From assembly GCF_003946645.1 (NCBI RefSeq), contig NZ_RHOU01000001.1:248001-312000 (forward strand): 64,000 nucleotides of DNA. The letters run 5' to 3'. This stretch comes from Lapidilactobacillus wuchangensis (GTDB taxonomy: Bacteria > Bacillota > Bacilli > Lactobacillales > Lactobacillaceae). The position numbers and the translations under genes are program-made. Positions 39,952 through 50,125 of the stretch are shown piece after piece (position 1 is the first letter of the stretch; each line of letters begins with the position of its first letter). The notes below the pieces were generated by a model, which was not told the origin of the DNA, made no database searches, and was given only the letters and a program-made list of their open reading frames with translations.

Positions 39952-40520
39952 TTTTTACTAGCTCCTTTGATGGTGGCAGTTGTAATCTCTGCCTGACGTT
40001 CTTCTAACTTAGTGAGCAGCTTCAAAACAACAATCCGTTGCACAACAGCACTACAACTTAATTTAACCAAGTTACTTGTTTCAACAACCACATCTTTTTG
40101 AGTGGCTTGAGTAATAACCACTTCCTGCTGGAAATTACCGACCACATCATGGATTGCCTTAGTAAAGACGGTGACAAAATAATCATAACTTTGTGCACCT
40201 TTTTCTGGCTTGATCACCAATTTGAAGCCATTGGCAATATCACTAATTGAGAAAACACTTTTTAAAATAGCAATTAGAATCAAACGAGCCACTTGTTGCT
40301 GACTGTACTTCTTCTTCTGCGGTGCATGGACCAAACCTGACTTGACATAATTATTGATCATCGCCGGTGTTAATTCATCAAAATTCAAAGGTTTCAGCAT
40401 TTGATTAATAAAGCTGACCACTTGATCCATATATAAATCAAACTGGGGCAATTCACTCCAGCGGGGAATATTTAATAATTGAATTTGGCGTAAATATTCA
40501 GTAAAATTCTGATCTTCCAT
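39948..40520 (-). CDS. DUF1836 family protein
   Basis: 190 residues starting MEDQNFTEYLRQIQLLNIPRW, with the family block LTPAMINNYVKSGLVHAPQKKKYSQQQVARLILIAILKSVFSI that resembles a MerR-like winged helix. The start is the ATG at 40520 with GAGGTG six bases upstream; the GTG three codons earlier overlaps that site. It may be a regulator. Coupled to the nucleotidase gene by a 4-base overlap. Confidence 0.85.
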   Translation of the reverse strand: MEDQNFTEYLRQIQLLNIPRWSELPQFDLYMDQVVSFINQMLKPLNFDELTPAMINNYVKSGLVHAPQKKKYSQQQVARLILIAILKSVFSISDIANGFKLVIKPEKGAQSYDYFVTVFTKAIHDVVGNFQQEVVITQATQKDVVVETSNLVKLSCSAVVQRIVVLKLLTKLEERQAEITTATIKGASKK

Positions 40521-40647
40521 TCTGGTCACCTCACCAGTTCATTTTAACACATCGTCTTGAAAACTAGCTATTGTCGTCTGATATTTGCTTAAAAAGTTTG
40601 TTGAAGAATTGACGATTACATTGAATATAAAACGCTGATGAAGTTAT

Positions 40648-41350
40648 TAAACAAAATGGCGTCTGACTCCATTGCGAGCTGCTTGTCGTGGAACGCGGCC
40701 GACACTAATTGAAGCCAATTGCGGACCAAAGTTCAAAACCATTAAAATCTAGTAAAGATTTTAAAACAGAATCGGTTCTGACTGCATTCCGGGCTTGCTG
40801 GTTGTGGAACGCGGCCGGCATCGATTTGAACCAATTGAAAACCAAATTGTTTCAAATACGAGCCTTCTTCTAAGCGATAAATCGCTAAGAAGAATTTGGC
40901 GGCTGACAACCACGCCCTCCATTCCGTCTGAAGTTGAGGTAGTACACTCTTTCGTTGTTAGTGTTCGAGGCAGTGCAAGCGAAATAAATCAACTGAATTT
41001 CAACTGTTATCACACATTAAATAGTGATCAAAAATAGCCTAATTGACAGTTTCTAGTTTATCTAGAGACATTATTAATTAAGCTTGGTCGTTATCACTAG
41101 TTTTTTTAAACCGTGGTAATCAAACTTTTAGTTGGTTGCTGGCCTACTTTATCCAACTTTACTAGCACTGTCGAGCAATCTAACCATTCTAAAGTGGCAG
41201 CTACTAGCTCAAAACGCAGTGAAGGCCGCCGGGGTGTCAGCCGCGAAATTATCCTTGGCGATTTATCGCTTAGGATAAGGCTTGTATTTAAGATTTTGCG
41301 CAGCAAAAGCTTAAATCAACGCCCGCCGCGTTCCACACCCCGCCGGCCGT
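40648..41350. repeat. structured repeat locus 5 (A fragment+, A+, C-)
   Basis: It fills the 950 bases between the DUF1836 gene and rpmF. A plus-oriented type A left-end fragment lies at 40648-40728, followed by a full type A copy at about 40761-40965, closing stem TGGTTGT 40799-40805 with ACAACCA 40906-40912. A divergent type C copy in minus orientation has arms GGCCGCCGGGGTGT 41224-41237 and ACACCCCGCCGGCC 41335-41348 (13 of 14 pair). A small hairpin at 41049-41069 (TTCTAG/CTAGA) sits where type B copies have their downstream hairpin. No coding gene is seen. Confidence 0.83.
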
Positions 41351-41462
41351 AACGGAGTGTTCACTATTCTGCCTAAAACCACTTTAAATTTGTGTCGACG
41401 TCCTTAGAAACGCAGAGCAACCACCACTTCAACCGGGAGCGGCTTGGTAAAAATATTTTGGG

Positions 41463-41488
41463 CATAAAAAAAGCCCGCTATGCGGACT
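41463..41488 (-). terminator. intrinsic terminator overlapping the rpmF stop codon
   Basis: Minus strand AGTCCGC-ATA-GCGGGCT followed by TTTTTTT. The first stem bases are part of the TAG stop codon of rpmF. Confidence 0.85.
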
Positions 41489-41675
41489 ATTTATTAGCTT
41501 CCTCAGCCTTTTTAATCACTTGTTCACCCTTGTAGAAACCCTTTGGTGAAACATGGTGATTCAAACGATATTCGCCATTAGTTGCATCAAATTGTAAATT
41601 TGGTGTTTGCAACTTGATATGGCCGCGACGTTGACGCTTTTTTTGTTTTGAAGTCCGACGTGCAGGTACTGCCAT
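41487..41675 (-). CDS. rpmF: 50S ribosomal protein L32, cysteine-free form
   Basis: 62 residues beginning [19 protein letters not shown], the L32 signature, with [15 protein letters not shown] near the end. The four zinc-ligand cysteines of the C+ form are absent, so this is a zinc-independent C- paralogue type. A second, zinc-binding copy could exist elsewhere in the genome. Single gene with its own terminator. Confidence 0.95.
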   Translation of the reverse strand: MAVPARRTSKQKKRQRRGHIKLQTPNLQFDATNGEYRLNHHVSPKGFYKGEQVIKKAEEANK

Positions 41676-41788
41676 AATTAAAAACTCCTTTTCATACTAG
41701 CTATTTAAGCGATGATTAAAGCAACGTTAAAAAATGCTATTTTTCATTCACTTAACCATAATACTATCAAAGCCCGCTGATAGCAAGC

Positions 41789-42220
41789 CTAATTTTGATC
41801 AGATGTTGAAGAATCTGTGGGCGTTTCCACCGTTGTGGTTGTTGGCTTAGGTTCTTCCGCGACCATCAATCTTGCCTTTAAATCAGAAATTTCAGTATCT
41901 TTCTCAACTAACTGTTGTTCGATTGTCTCACGAGCTGTTGCCACTGCTTGATCAATTTCAGCTTGTTGATTCTGCTTTAAGGCCTTTAATTCTTGATCCA
42001 GAGCCTTCTTTTGCTTCTTGGCGGAAAAACTGCTGCTAGTTGATAACAATAAAGCAATTAAAGCGCCTAGAATCAAAGTCAGCAACAACACCACAATCAG
42101 TGGTAATTTAACCTTTGTAAAACCAAAGCTAATAATTGTTGGCGCCACATTTAACAATGCGAATACCACCACAACTAATGCCAGTACCAATACCAAAATA
42201 AAACGTGTTTGCTTCTTCAT
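41789..42220 (-). CDS. LapA/DUF1049-like membrane protein
   Basis: 143 residues from the ATG at 42220 (GGGG nine bases upstream). Two hydrophobic helices at about 4-27 and 39-62 are separated by a short loop. A coiled coil follows (KKQKKALDQELKALKQNQQAEIDQ to about residue 115), then a threonine/serine-rich tail. The helix-loop-helix plus coiled coil matches LapA-domain proteins. Function in Gram-positives is unknown. Downstream of an SDR gene, 20 bases away. Confidence 0.78.
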   Translation of the reverse strand: MKKQTRFILVLVLALVVVVFALLNVAPTIISFGFTKVKLPLIVVLLLTLILGALIALLLSTSSSFSAKKQKKALDQELKALKQNQQAEIDQAVATARETIEQQLVEKDTEISDLKARLMVAEEPKPTTTTVETPTDSSTSDQN

Positions 42221-42240
42221 GCCATTCATCCCCTGAAAAC

Positions 42241-43041
42241 TTACTTCTGATTACCCAAAGTGCTGGCCAAATAGTCACCAATTCGTGGCGCTAATGGATA
42301 TAAACGGGCTGCAACTTCCATGAACCACGGCGCGTTGATTTCCCGAACTTGACGGCCAAAACTATTCACGATTCGATTAGCTAACTGCTCTGTATCCAGC
42401 GACAACCAAGCAATTTTTTCCAAATATTGGTTGCCCTGATCAGCAGTAGCAAAGAAATCAGTCTTAACTGGTCCCGGATTGACTGTGGTGACCTTAACGC
42501 CTAAAGGCCGCAATTCCAACCGCAGCGAATTAGAGAAAGCAATCACGGCAGCCTTAGTTGCTGCATAAACAGCTGATTTAGGCGTTTGTAATTTGCCCGC
42601 CATTGAGCCGAGACTAATGATATGTCCCTGTGGCTCATACATGAGTGGCACTAACTCGCGGGTTAAAACCATCAACCCTAACACATTCACCGCAAACATT
42701 TGCTGAATTTTGGCAACTGGGATTTCCGTAAACAATTCGAAATCACCAAAACCGGCCGCGTTAACCAAAACATCGACCTGTTCCGTTGCTTGTTTGATTG
42801 TTGCGACGGCGGCTTCCAAACTGGTTAAATCACCTAAATCCACAGCAATCACCGTCGCACTAGTTAGTGATAGCCGCTCACACTCAACTTTAACTTCTTC
42901 AAGTAGCTCGACTCGCCGCGCCAATAAAAACAACTGGGCACCGCGACTAGCAGCTTCTAACGCTACCGCTCGGCCAATTCCCGATGAAGCGCCGGTAACG
43001 ACCACCACTTGGCCGGCTAAGCTCTTTTGCTGTTCTGCCAT
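42241..43041 (-). CDS. SDR family NAD(P)-dependent oxidoreductase
   Basis: 266 residues. The Rossmann motif TGASSGIGRAVA is at about 17-28, NAAG at about 93, the catalytic Ser in LGSMAGKL, and YAATK holds the Tyr and Lys. PGPVKTDF follows. The C-terminus is hydrophobic, as in the YqjQ-like group. The substrate is unknown. It lies between the LapA-like gene and rnz in one orientation. Confidence 0.92.
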   Translation of the reverse strand: MAEQQKSLAGQVVVVTGASSGIGRAVALEAASRGAQLFLLARRVELLEEVKVECERLSLTSATVIAVDLGDLTSLEAAVATIKQATEQVDVLVNAAGFGDFELFTEIPVAKIQQMFAVNVLGLMVLTRELVPLMYEPQGHIISLGSMAGKLQTPKSAVYAATKAAVIAFSNSLRLELRPLGVKVTTVNPGPVKTDFFATADQGNQYLEKIAWLSLDTEQLANRIVNSFGRQVREINAPWFMEVAARLYPLAPRIGDYLASTLGNQK

Positions 43042-43236
43042 TGCTAATCCTCCTCAGCAGATTGTGAGTCAAGAAAACCACTGCTAAACATCAATTGCGT
43101 ACGGAAACGATTCAGATCCATCCATCTCGTATTGGCATGATGCCGCGCCAGTTGTTCTTGAAACCCACATCTCACTAAATAAAATTTGGTTGATTACTCT
43201 CGAAAAGACTTATTAGGTCAAAGTCTTCTGAGAAGA

Positions 43237-44184
43237 TTACTGGGATACCACTTGCTTCGTCGAAAATGGGACTGCAAACACATCAAAATCATTAGCAACT
43301 CGTGTGGCTGGAAAAATCTGCTGGGCCTCAGTTTGTAACTGATGCGCACCCTTGCCTAAATAACGGGCTGAGATATGAGTTAAAATCAAACGCTGACAAT
43401 GACTTTTGACTGCCACTTGTGCTGCTTGAGTTGAGGTTGAGTGGTAATACTGATGGGCCAATTTGCTTTCATGCTGGCCAAAGGTACTTTCGTGAACCAA
43501 CACATTGGCATCCGCCGCTAATAACTCAATATTGGCCGTTTTGCGGGTATCGCCAATAATCGTCACGATACGACCTGGTTTTGCCGGGCCTAAATAATCA
43601 GTCCCCGTTAACACACGACCATCAGCTAAAGTAACTGTTTGTCCCGCCTTTAATTTACCATAAATTGGCCCTGACGGCACATGAGCTTCCTGTAATTTAT
43701 CAACCAATAATTCACCAGGTAAAGCCGCTTCTTCCACACGATAGCCATAGCAATCGATTCGATGATCTAAGGGCATTTGACTAACTTTAATTTTTTTATC
43801 GGTGAAAACCACGCCCGGTTCGGTAATCTCATGGAAACGCAAGCGATAGCTCAAATGCGTGCCAGTAATATTTAAGGATGTTTGCACATACTCCTTGATG
43901 CCTACCGGTCCATAAATATCCAGCGGCGTGTCACCACCTTGATTAGAACGACTGGACAAGAAACCGGGTAGTCCATAAATATGATCCCCGTGTAAATGGG
44001 TGATAAATATTTTATTGATTTTTCGCGGTTTCAAAGTGGTTTGTAAAATTTGTTGTTGGGTGCCTTCACCACAATCAAATAACCAAACCTCGTTTCGTTC
44101 ATCTAACATTTTTAGTGCAATACTTGTGACATTACGACCCCGCGCCGGAACGCCAGCGCCAGTGCCAAGAAATTCCAATTCCAT
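43237..44184 (-). CDS. rnz: ribonuclease Z
   Basis: Endonuclease that trims the 3' end of tRNA precursors. 315 residues; metal ligands in [22 protein letters not shown] and [10 protein letters not shown]. The N-terminus [21 protein letters not shown] and the flexible-arm region are typical of the long bacterial form. It is complementary to cca in tRNA maturation, though the two are 30 kb apart. Confidence 0.95.
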   Translation of the reverse strand: MELEFLGTGAGVPARGRNVTSIALKMLDERNEVWLFDCGEGTQQQILQTTLKPRKINKIFITHLHGDHIYGLPGFLSSRSNQGGDTPLDIYGPVGIKEYVQTSLNITGTHLSYRLRFHEITEPGVVFTDKKIKVSQMPLDHRIDCYGYRVEEAALPGELLVDKLQEAHVPSGPIYGKLKAGQTVTLADGRVLTGTDYLGPAKPGRIVTIIGDTRKTANIELLAADANVLVHESTFGQHESKLAHQYYHSTSTQAAQVAVKSHCQRLILTHISARYLGKGAHQLQTEAQQIFPATRVANDFDVFAVPFSTKQVVSQ

Positions 44185-44213
44185 TACTTTACATCAACCT
44201 CAATATATACTGA

Positions 44214-46196
44214 TTACTTCGCCGCCAAGGTATCTAAAATCTGCTTAGCCACAAAGCTGTAATAATACGGTGACCCAGTAGGATTCGGGTGAACATTATC
44301 ACCAGAGAACCAATCAGGATGGTCTTTTGAATACGAATACCAATCAATAATATGCAAATTAGCATGACGTTTAGCACCATTAACTAAATCACTATTGACT
44401 TGATTTTGCCAAGAACGAGTTGGCACATGAACATTGATCCAGAAGACTTGACGATCTGAACCCATCATTGACATGATTTCATCTAAATCACTGTCTTGGA
44501 ACGAACCATTGGTACCTAAACCAATGACAACTACTTGGGCCATTAAACCTTGGTCCAAAATGCTCTTGATCCGCGGCATAATTTGATAAACTTGCTCACT
44601 AACTGATGCTGATAAATACATCTTCGGGAAGATCCGTTGATAGCCTTCAGCACTACCTAGCATCACCGAGTCGCCGATCCCAGTGATCATTAAATTTTGG
44701 GCCGCATGTAACTCGACTTGAGTCAGGCCATACTTCTCTAAATCTTGATTAACTGGATTTTTAGCCGCATCAGCTTCAGCTTTGGTACTGGCGATGCTGG
44801 ATGACTTACTCAGCGATTTGCTTAGTGCCGCGTTAGAAGCAGCCTTCTTGCTTTCCTCACGGGCCGAACGCATTTCTGCAGCGATCCGTTTATTCTCTTT
44901 ATCTGTTTTCTTCGCGTTCTTCTTAATTGTGGTGGCTAATTCAGAATGATTGGCCGCATCAGCATTAACCGTTGGTGCTTGGAAAATGCCAACTAAACCA
45001 ATCACCGTCACAATCGTAAATAAGGCCGTCAAACCACGTTGCAAATTGATCCTGCGATTACTATGTGACTGGAACAAATTCTTGAACCAAACAATCGTCT
45101 GATGATAATCGAAATGGCCCAAAGGCTTTTCCACAAAACGATAGAAAAATTCACTAATTGCCACAATGATCAACACTTCAAGTACCGGATAAAGAATCGG
45201 ATGATCAGCAATATTGCGGAACTTACTTTCAAAGAAAATCATGACTGGGAACTGATAGAGATACAAGCCATAACTCCGACTACCAATCCAATTAAATACT
45301 GGATTGGTTAAAATACGATCCCAATCAGCACCAGGATGAGCCACAACCGCCACAATCAAAACTGTGAACAGCGTAAACAGTACCATGCCACCACGATAAA
45401 GCAGATCAGCTTGGGCATTTAAACTAAACATTAACCAAATCATCCCGCCAAAGCCCAAAAGGCCAATACCGTCCATGATTAACCGGTCACTTTTTAAAAC
45501 ATTACGTTTTAAATAGCTGCTAGGCCAAATAACCGCCAGCATACAGCCGAACAAAATCGAGAAAGCCCGCGTATCGGTACCATAATAAACTCGGCTCGGA
45601 TCAACACCAGGATGATACAACAAGCCCATTAAGACTGAAGAAACCAAGGCCAAACCTAAACTAGTCCAAAAAATCGTCACTTTACGTTTTTTAGTTAACC
45701 GCCATAGTAACAAAATAATCAACGGCCAAATTAAATAAAATTGACCTTCAATTGAAAGCGTCCATAAATGGGTAAAAGGCGATTCACTGTTAGCAAAGCG
45801 CTCAAAATAAGATTGGCCATTGGCAATTTGCCACCAATTATAGACATAAAAAATATTACTAATCACAATTTTGTGCAGATTCCCTAACAGATTCCGCTGG
45901 AACAGCACAATATAGGCGGAAGTGGTTAACAACATTGCCAATAGTGCTGGATAAAGGCGTTTGATCCGCCGCAGCCAGAATTGCTTAAAACTAAAATGAC
46001 CAGTTGTTTCCAAACTTAAGATCATATGATCAGTAATTAAATAACCGGAAAGCACCATAAAGACCGGCACGCCTAAATAACCGCCCTTAAAAACATCCGG
46101 ATTTAAATGGTATAAAATAACGGCAATCACAGCTAAAGCCCGCAGCCCATCAAAGCCGTGAATGTAACGTTTTTTCATGCGAGAATTTTTTTGCAT
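44214..46196 (-). CDS. OatA-like acyltransferase with SGNH domain
   Basis: 660 residues. The N-terminal acyltransferase-3 domain has about ten membrane helices (YIHGFDGLRALAVIAVILYHL, PVFMVLSGYLI) to about residue 390. A charged, alanine/serine-rich linker at 410-470 leads to an extracellular SGNH domain (MITGIGDSVMLGSAEGY, VIGLGTNGS, WYSYSKDHPDWFSGDNVHPNPTG). The same layout occurs in OatA, which O-acetylates peptidoglycan and gives lysozyme resistance. Acetylation of another wall polymer cannot be excluded. Confidence 0.9.
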   Translation of the reverse strand: MQKNSRMKKRYIHGFDGLRALAVIAVILYHLNPDVFKGGYLGVPVFMVLSGYLITDHMILSLETTGHFSFKQFWLRRIKRLYPALLAMLLTTSAYIVLFQRNLLGNLHKIVISNIFYVYNWWQIANGQSYFERFANSESPFTHLWTLSIEGQFYLIWPLIILLLWRLTKKRKVTIFWTSLGLALVSSVLMGLLYHPGVDPSRVYYGTDTRAFSILFGCMLAVIWPSSYLKRNVLKSDRLIMDGIGLLGFGGMIWLMFSLNAQADLLYRGGMVLFTLFTVLIVAVVAHPGADWDRILTNPVFNWIGSRSYGLYLYQFPVMIFFESKFRNIADHPILYPVLEVLIIVAISEFFYRFVEKPLGHFDYHQTIVWFKNLFQSHSNRRINLQRGLTALFTIVTVIGLVGIFQAPTVNADAANHSELATTIKKNAKKTDKENKRIAAEMRSAREESKKAASNAALSKSLSKSSSIASTKAEADAAKNPVNQDLEKYGLTQVELHAAQNLMITGIGDSVMLGSAEGYQRIFPKMYLSASVSEQVYQIMPRIKSILDQGLMAQVVVIGLGTNGSFQDSDLDEIMSMMGSDRQVFWINVHVPTRSWQNQVNSDLVNGAKRHANLHIIDWYSYSKDHPDWFSGDNVHPNPTGSPYYYSFVAKQILDTLAAK

Positions 46197-46232
46197 CTTT
46201 TTCCCCTCAAATAACCCAACTACATCGCGATG

Positions 46233-47531
46233 CTACTCAACAAAATCAAAAACGAAATCAGCGATTGCTACCGAATCGCCATCCTTAGCGCCAGCCTGAC
46301 GCAGGGCATCTTCAATACCCCAATTGTGCAAGATCCGGGCAAAACGCATAATCCCATCTTGGTGATCCAAATTAGTCATTTTAACGAAACGTTCAATTTG
46401 AGCGCCGGTGACTTCAAATTCATGATCATCAAGTTGAGTGACCTTAAATTCAGGCACTTTATTCTTCTGATCTTGATATTGATAAAGTGTCTCATCAGCT
46501 GGCTGTTCTGCCGTTAATAACTCTGGTGCCGTGGCCAAAACATCGGCTGTCTTTTGTAATAATGGTAAAACCCCTTGATGTTGCAAACTCGAAATTGCCA
46601 TGATTGCCTCAGGTGTCACTTGATGATCAGTCAAAGCCGTTTTAAACTCCGCCAATCGTTCAGCCGCACCAGGCACATCAATTTTAGTTGGCACAATGAT
46701 CTCTGGCCGTTGTAATAACTTAGGATCATACTCACTTAATTCATGACGAATCTGTTCATAGTCAGTCCATGGATCACGACCATTTTCCGGATCCATATCA
46801 ACTAAATGTAAAATAACTCGCGTCCGTTCAATGTGACGCAGGAATTGAATCCCCAAACCAACGCCTTGAGCTGCACCTTCAATTAAACCTGGTAAATCGG
46901 CCATGACATAGTCACGACCATCGGGTAATTGCACCATCCCTAAATTAGGTACCAAAGTGGTGAAATGATAGGCGGCAATTTTCGGCTTAGCTGAAGTTGC
47001 CACTGACAATAGCGTTGATTTACCAACTGATGGAAAGCCTACCAAACCAACATCAGCTAAAACTTTTAATTCTAATTGTAGGTCTCGTTCTTCACCAGGT
47101 TCACCATTCTCGGCAACTTCTGGCGCACGATTACGGGCACTGGCAAAATGAATATTGCCGCGACCACCGCGACCACCTTGAGCCACAACTAGTTCTTGCC
47201 CTTGCTCGACAATATCGCCAAGTTGGACCCCGGTTGCCAGATCAGTAACTGTGGTACCAGTTGGGACTTTAATATAAGTATTTTTAGAGCTACGACCATA
47301 CATCGCCTTAATTTGACCATTTTCACCAGCCAATGCTTTAAAAATACGATGATAACGGAAGTCCATCAAGGTCCGTAACCCTTCATCGCCCACTAAAATA
47401 ATTGAGCCACCGCGGCCACCATCACCACCGGAAGGGCCACCATTAGGCACGAATTTTTCATGACGAAAGGCAACGGCGCCATCGCCACCCTTGCCTGCTT
47501 TAACGTTAATTTTAATTTGATCAACAAACAT
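46233..47531 (-). CDS. obgE: Obg family GTPase
   Basis: 432 residues. A glycine-rich Obg fold is at 1-158 ([28 protein letters not shown]). The G domain starts at about 160 with [18 protein letters not shown] and PTKID (in place of NKxD). The C-terminal OCT domain runs from about 355. Essential GTPase of ribosome assembly and stress control. Separated from the acyltransferase by only 36 bases. Confidence 0.96.
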   Translation of the reverse strand: MFVDQIKINVKAGKGGDGAVAFRHEKFVPNGGPSGGDGGRGGSIILVGDEGLRTLMDFRYHRIFKALAGENGQIKAMYGRSSKNTYIKVPTGTTVTDLATGVQLGDIVEQGQELVVAQGGRGGRGNIHFASARNRAPEVAENGEPGEERDLQLELKVLADVGLVGFPSVGKSTLLSVATSAKPKIAAYHFTTLVPNLGMVQLPDGRDYVMADLPGLIEGAAQGVGLGIQFLRHIERTRVILHLVDMDPENGRDPWTDYEQIRHELSEYDPKLLQRPEIIVPTKIDVPGAAERLAEFKTALTDHQVTPEAIMAISSLQHQGVLPLLQKTADVLATAPELLTAEQPADETLYQYQDQKNKVPEFKVTQLDDHEFEVTGAQIERFVKMTNLDHQDGIMRFARILHNWGIEDALRQAGAKDGDSVAIADFVFDFVE

Positions 47532-47951
47532 CTTTTAATGATTCCTCTCTGCAATAACAACCGTTGACACCTGTATAAAATTCATTCTCTATGATAACAA
47601 ATAATCAGTCAAAAAACTAAAATTATGGCGTAACGGCCGAATTTTTCTTTCTTCTAGTATACCCTTTATTAACCACCAAAATATCTTAATCCGTTTCTTT
47701 TTTTATGTAAAAGCTTTCAAACGGCCTTTTTATTCAACATAATTGGTTGAAATATCGTGGTGATTGAATTTTACCGGTTTTTGACTGCAGTAACAAGCCA
47801 AATTTGTAAATTATTTTAGCCGTCTTCAACCAATCAAAATATCTCTTAAAATCAACAAAAATACCAAGCTAACCTCAGATTGAAGTTAACTTGGTATTTT
47901 GGTGGAAAGCTATTTTTAAACGGAGCCGTCGAAAAAAATCTTTCTAGCTGG
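47532..47951. other. 420-base gene-free stretch between obgE and mupG
   Basis: No gene is visible. The part near 47858-47900 is the mupG terminator. The rest is AT-rich and presumably holds the obgE promoter. A sequence TGTAAAAGCTTTCA at 47706-47719 differs from the CcpA site consensus at one position, but lies 175 bases from obgE, so its relevance is doubtful. No copy of the structured repeat is present. Confidence 0.5.
47858..47901 (-). terminator. intrinsic terminator after mupG
   Basis: Minus strand AATACCAAGTTAACTTC-AATCT-GAGGTTAGCTTGGTATT, then TTTG. About 17 pairs including wobbles. It ends the mupG transcript. Confidence 0.88.
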
Positions 47952-49040
47952 TTATTTCGCAACCATCCGGAAATTACTCCACGGCCGCAAGTAAGATAAT
48001 AGGAAGATTTCGTCAGGATCGATTCGACCGACCACATTGACACGGCCATCATTTGGCATTTCTTGCAAGGCAATTTGGGTTTCGCCTTTATATTGACCAT
48101 AACCCACATTATCAATTAAAATATCGCCCCGTTTGATAGGCACCGTGTGATGAGCTGGGAATGGCCGATCACGGTAAATTTCCCGAGTTGCTGACGAACG
48201 CAGAATGTATTCTGACCGATCACCACGATAACTGTGTAGCGTGTCGAATAAACATTTCTGCTCATCGGCAGTGATATCACTTTCAGGAATCACGGTAATT
48301 GCTGGAAAATCATCGTTGAATGCTGTGCTAACTGCTTTTAATTCTGCTTCTGAAGCATAAGCATTGGCAATAATTAAATCATCGATCAAATCCATCATCA
48401 AATAATGTTTAACTTGCACAGCCAAGCTCAATGACCGATGATCTTCCAACGTGCAAAGACCATCTTGTGTCGGCCAAGGACCGAAAGTAGCCGCTTGCGA
48501 ATTAATAAAAGCGGCCGTATTCAGATTATACTTGGTAAATTTCTTCGTTGCCATGACGAAGAAATCATGACCTAATCCAGAAAAACGATGGGGATAGAAA
48601 TTATGAGACCCTAATAAGTTCTCACGTTTTGGTGAAAAGCTCATAATATTGTCCACATAATTAGTGCCTTGACTCATGTTGACTTCGATTTTTAAATTGT
48701 AAGGATTACGCGTCATTTTCGCTTCTTCGGCACCAGTAAAGCCTAGGTCCAAGCGCACGCCCCAAGCACCCAATTTATGGAAGAAAGATAAATCATCATA
48801 AGTGACACCTAACTGCTTGAACAAGCCAGGGTTAATATCAATCATGACTTCCATGCCTAATTCGTTGGCATGATCGATTACTTTCTTGAAGTTACCAACA
48901 ACTTCATCTTGATTACCTTTAATTTCTAGTAACGACGTAAAAACTCGTTTGAAGCCGTATTGATGAGCGAGATCTAAATAAGCAGCATCTTTTTCATAAG
49001 TCGAGCGTTCTGGATAAATTGAGACACCTAATTTTCCCAT
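47952..49040 (-). CDS. MupG family (DUF871) 6-phospho-N-acetylmuramidase-like protein
   Basis: 362 residues: a TIM barrel at about 1-235 (MGKLGVSIYPERSTYEKDAAYLDLA, GMEVMIDINPGLFKQLG, VRLDLGFTG, LLGSHNFYPH) and a C-terminal cyclophilin-like domain from about 245 (GRVDPDE-like end). Characterised members hydrolyse MurNAc-6-phosphate glycosides taken up from peptidoglycan. Other DUF871 members may act on different phospho-sugars. No murP or murQ lies in the window. Immediately upstream are repeat locus 6 and then the fru operon. Confidence 0.85.
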   Translation of the reverse strand: MGKLGVSIYPERSTYEKDAAYLDLAHQYGFKRVFTSLLEIKGNQDEVVGNFKKVIDHANELGMEVMIDINPGLFKQLGVTYDDLSFFHKLGAWGVRLDLGFTGAEEAKMTRNPYNLKIEVNMSQGTNYVDNIMSFSPKRENLLGSHNFYPHRFSGLGHDFFVMATKKFTKYNLNTAAFINSQAATFGPWPTQDGLCTLEDHRSLSLAVQVKHYLMMDLIDDLIIANAYASEAELKAVSTAFNDDFPAITVIPESDITADEQKCLFDTLHSYRGDRSEYILRSSATREIYRDRPFPAHHTVPIKRGDILIDNVGYGQYKGETQIALQEMPNDGRVNVVGRIDPDEIFLLSYLRPWSNFRMVAK

Positions 49041-49274
49041 GTGAATACCTCCATGTCATTTTGTTGATTGTTCATTGACTAGTTCGATTTTAACATGTTT
49101 AACCCAGCGGTGAAAGCGCATTTTTGGTGGTCTATCACCATCCCCGCGATAACTGACCGTTCATACTTTACTTCAAATAAAATTGGTCTAGACAAATTAA
49201 GCGTTAAGTATTTCCACTTTTGAGAGTCGGTGGCGGCACAATTTGAATGGCGTGGAAAGCTGTGACATAAGTGC

Positions 49275-49936
49275 AAAACAGAATAGCGTTTGACTCTGTT
49301 CCGGGCTGCTTGGTGTGGAACGCGGCCGGCATTGATTTGAGCTTATTGCTTTGCAACAATCTCAAATACAAGCCTTGTTCTAAGTGGCCCAGCCACTAAG
49401 AACAATTTGGCGGCTGACGCCAAGATCCCTCCACGCCGTCTGAAGTTAATGTGGCTCACTTTATCTTTGCCAACAATCAACGCAGTCATTGTAAGATTGC
49501 AGCAGATATCTGGCTTATATCACAACCTCAATTTCAGCATTGACGCCAATCGCTTGCCTCTGCCTGAATTAACTAACAAAACTGAGCATCACTATTTAGC
49601 CAAACCAAATTGTGATGATACAAAAACTCGAGGTGACAATTTCTACTGATAATACAGTTGTCACACCGTTTTGTGCTGTTCAGCTATCATTACTTATTTA
49701 TTTGAGTTAATGAATCTCACTACCACTGTCTTAAGTACTGACAACGATGGAGTACACCACCTCAGCTCCAGACGGAATGGAGGGCGTGGTTGTCAGCCGC
49801 CAAATTTGTCTTGCCGCTTCAGCGGTTAGACAAAGGCTCGTATTGATGACAATTTGGTTTGTAATTGGCATCAATCGATGCCGGCAGCGTTCCACAACCA
49901 AAACGCCCGGAATGCAGTCAAACGCCATTCTGTTTT
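49275..49936. repeat. structured repeat locus 6 (A+, B fragment+, A-)
   Basis: It fills most of the 1,085 bases between mupG and fruR; no gene is seen. The plus-oriented type A copy, 49275-about 49520, is almost identical to that at 9318, closing stem CTTGGTGT 49309-49316 with ACGCCAAG 49417-49424 (one G-U). The right half of a type B copy is at about 49530-49610. The minus-oriented type A copy is at about 49735-49936, closing stem TGGTTGT 49787-49793 with ACAACCA 49894-49900. The stretch 49041-49274 shows only the mupG leader. Confidence 0.85.
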
Positions 49937-50076
49937 ATCGTCTTCACAACGTTTTTTAACATACCAACACATAATAAAAGAACAACCACATTTTCACTCA
50001 AGTTACGATAACTGCCAAAATCTACCAGCAAATTCACCATAAATAACTTTTTTTGATAGTTTTTGACAGAAAAAGG

Positions 50077-50105
50077 TTGCTTTTCGTTTTGAAAGCGGTT
50101 AGAAT
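50077..50105 (+). promoter_or_regulatory. fru operon promoter with overlapping CcpA-type site
   Basis: TTGCTT (50077-50082), 17 bases, TAGAAT (50100-50105) is a good sigma-A promoter. TGAAAGCGGTTAGA at 50090-50103 differs from the catabolite-responsive element TGWNANCGNTNWCA at one base and covers the -10 box, so CcpA binding should repress. Inferred from sequence only. Confidence 0.65.
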
Positions 50106-50125
50106 CATTCATGAGGTGAAAGTTA

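Noticed and set aside
40795-41352. ORFs of 80, 66 and 79 residues in repeat locus 5
   Set aside because: Products of repeat sequence; palindromic arms keep frames open on both strands by chance.
47706-47719. CcpA-like site TGTAAAAGCTTTCA
   Set aside because: One mismatch only, but 175 bases upstream of obgE and beyond the mupG terminator, so no plausible target promoter could be shown.
49731-50112. Several overlapping 62-70 residue ORFs on both strands before fruR
   Set aside because: Within the minus-oriented type A copy and the AT-rich fru leader; no ribosome sites.
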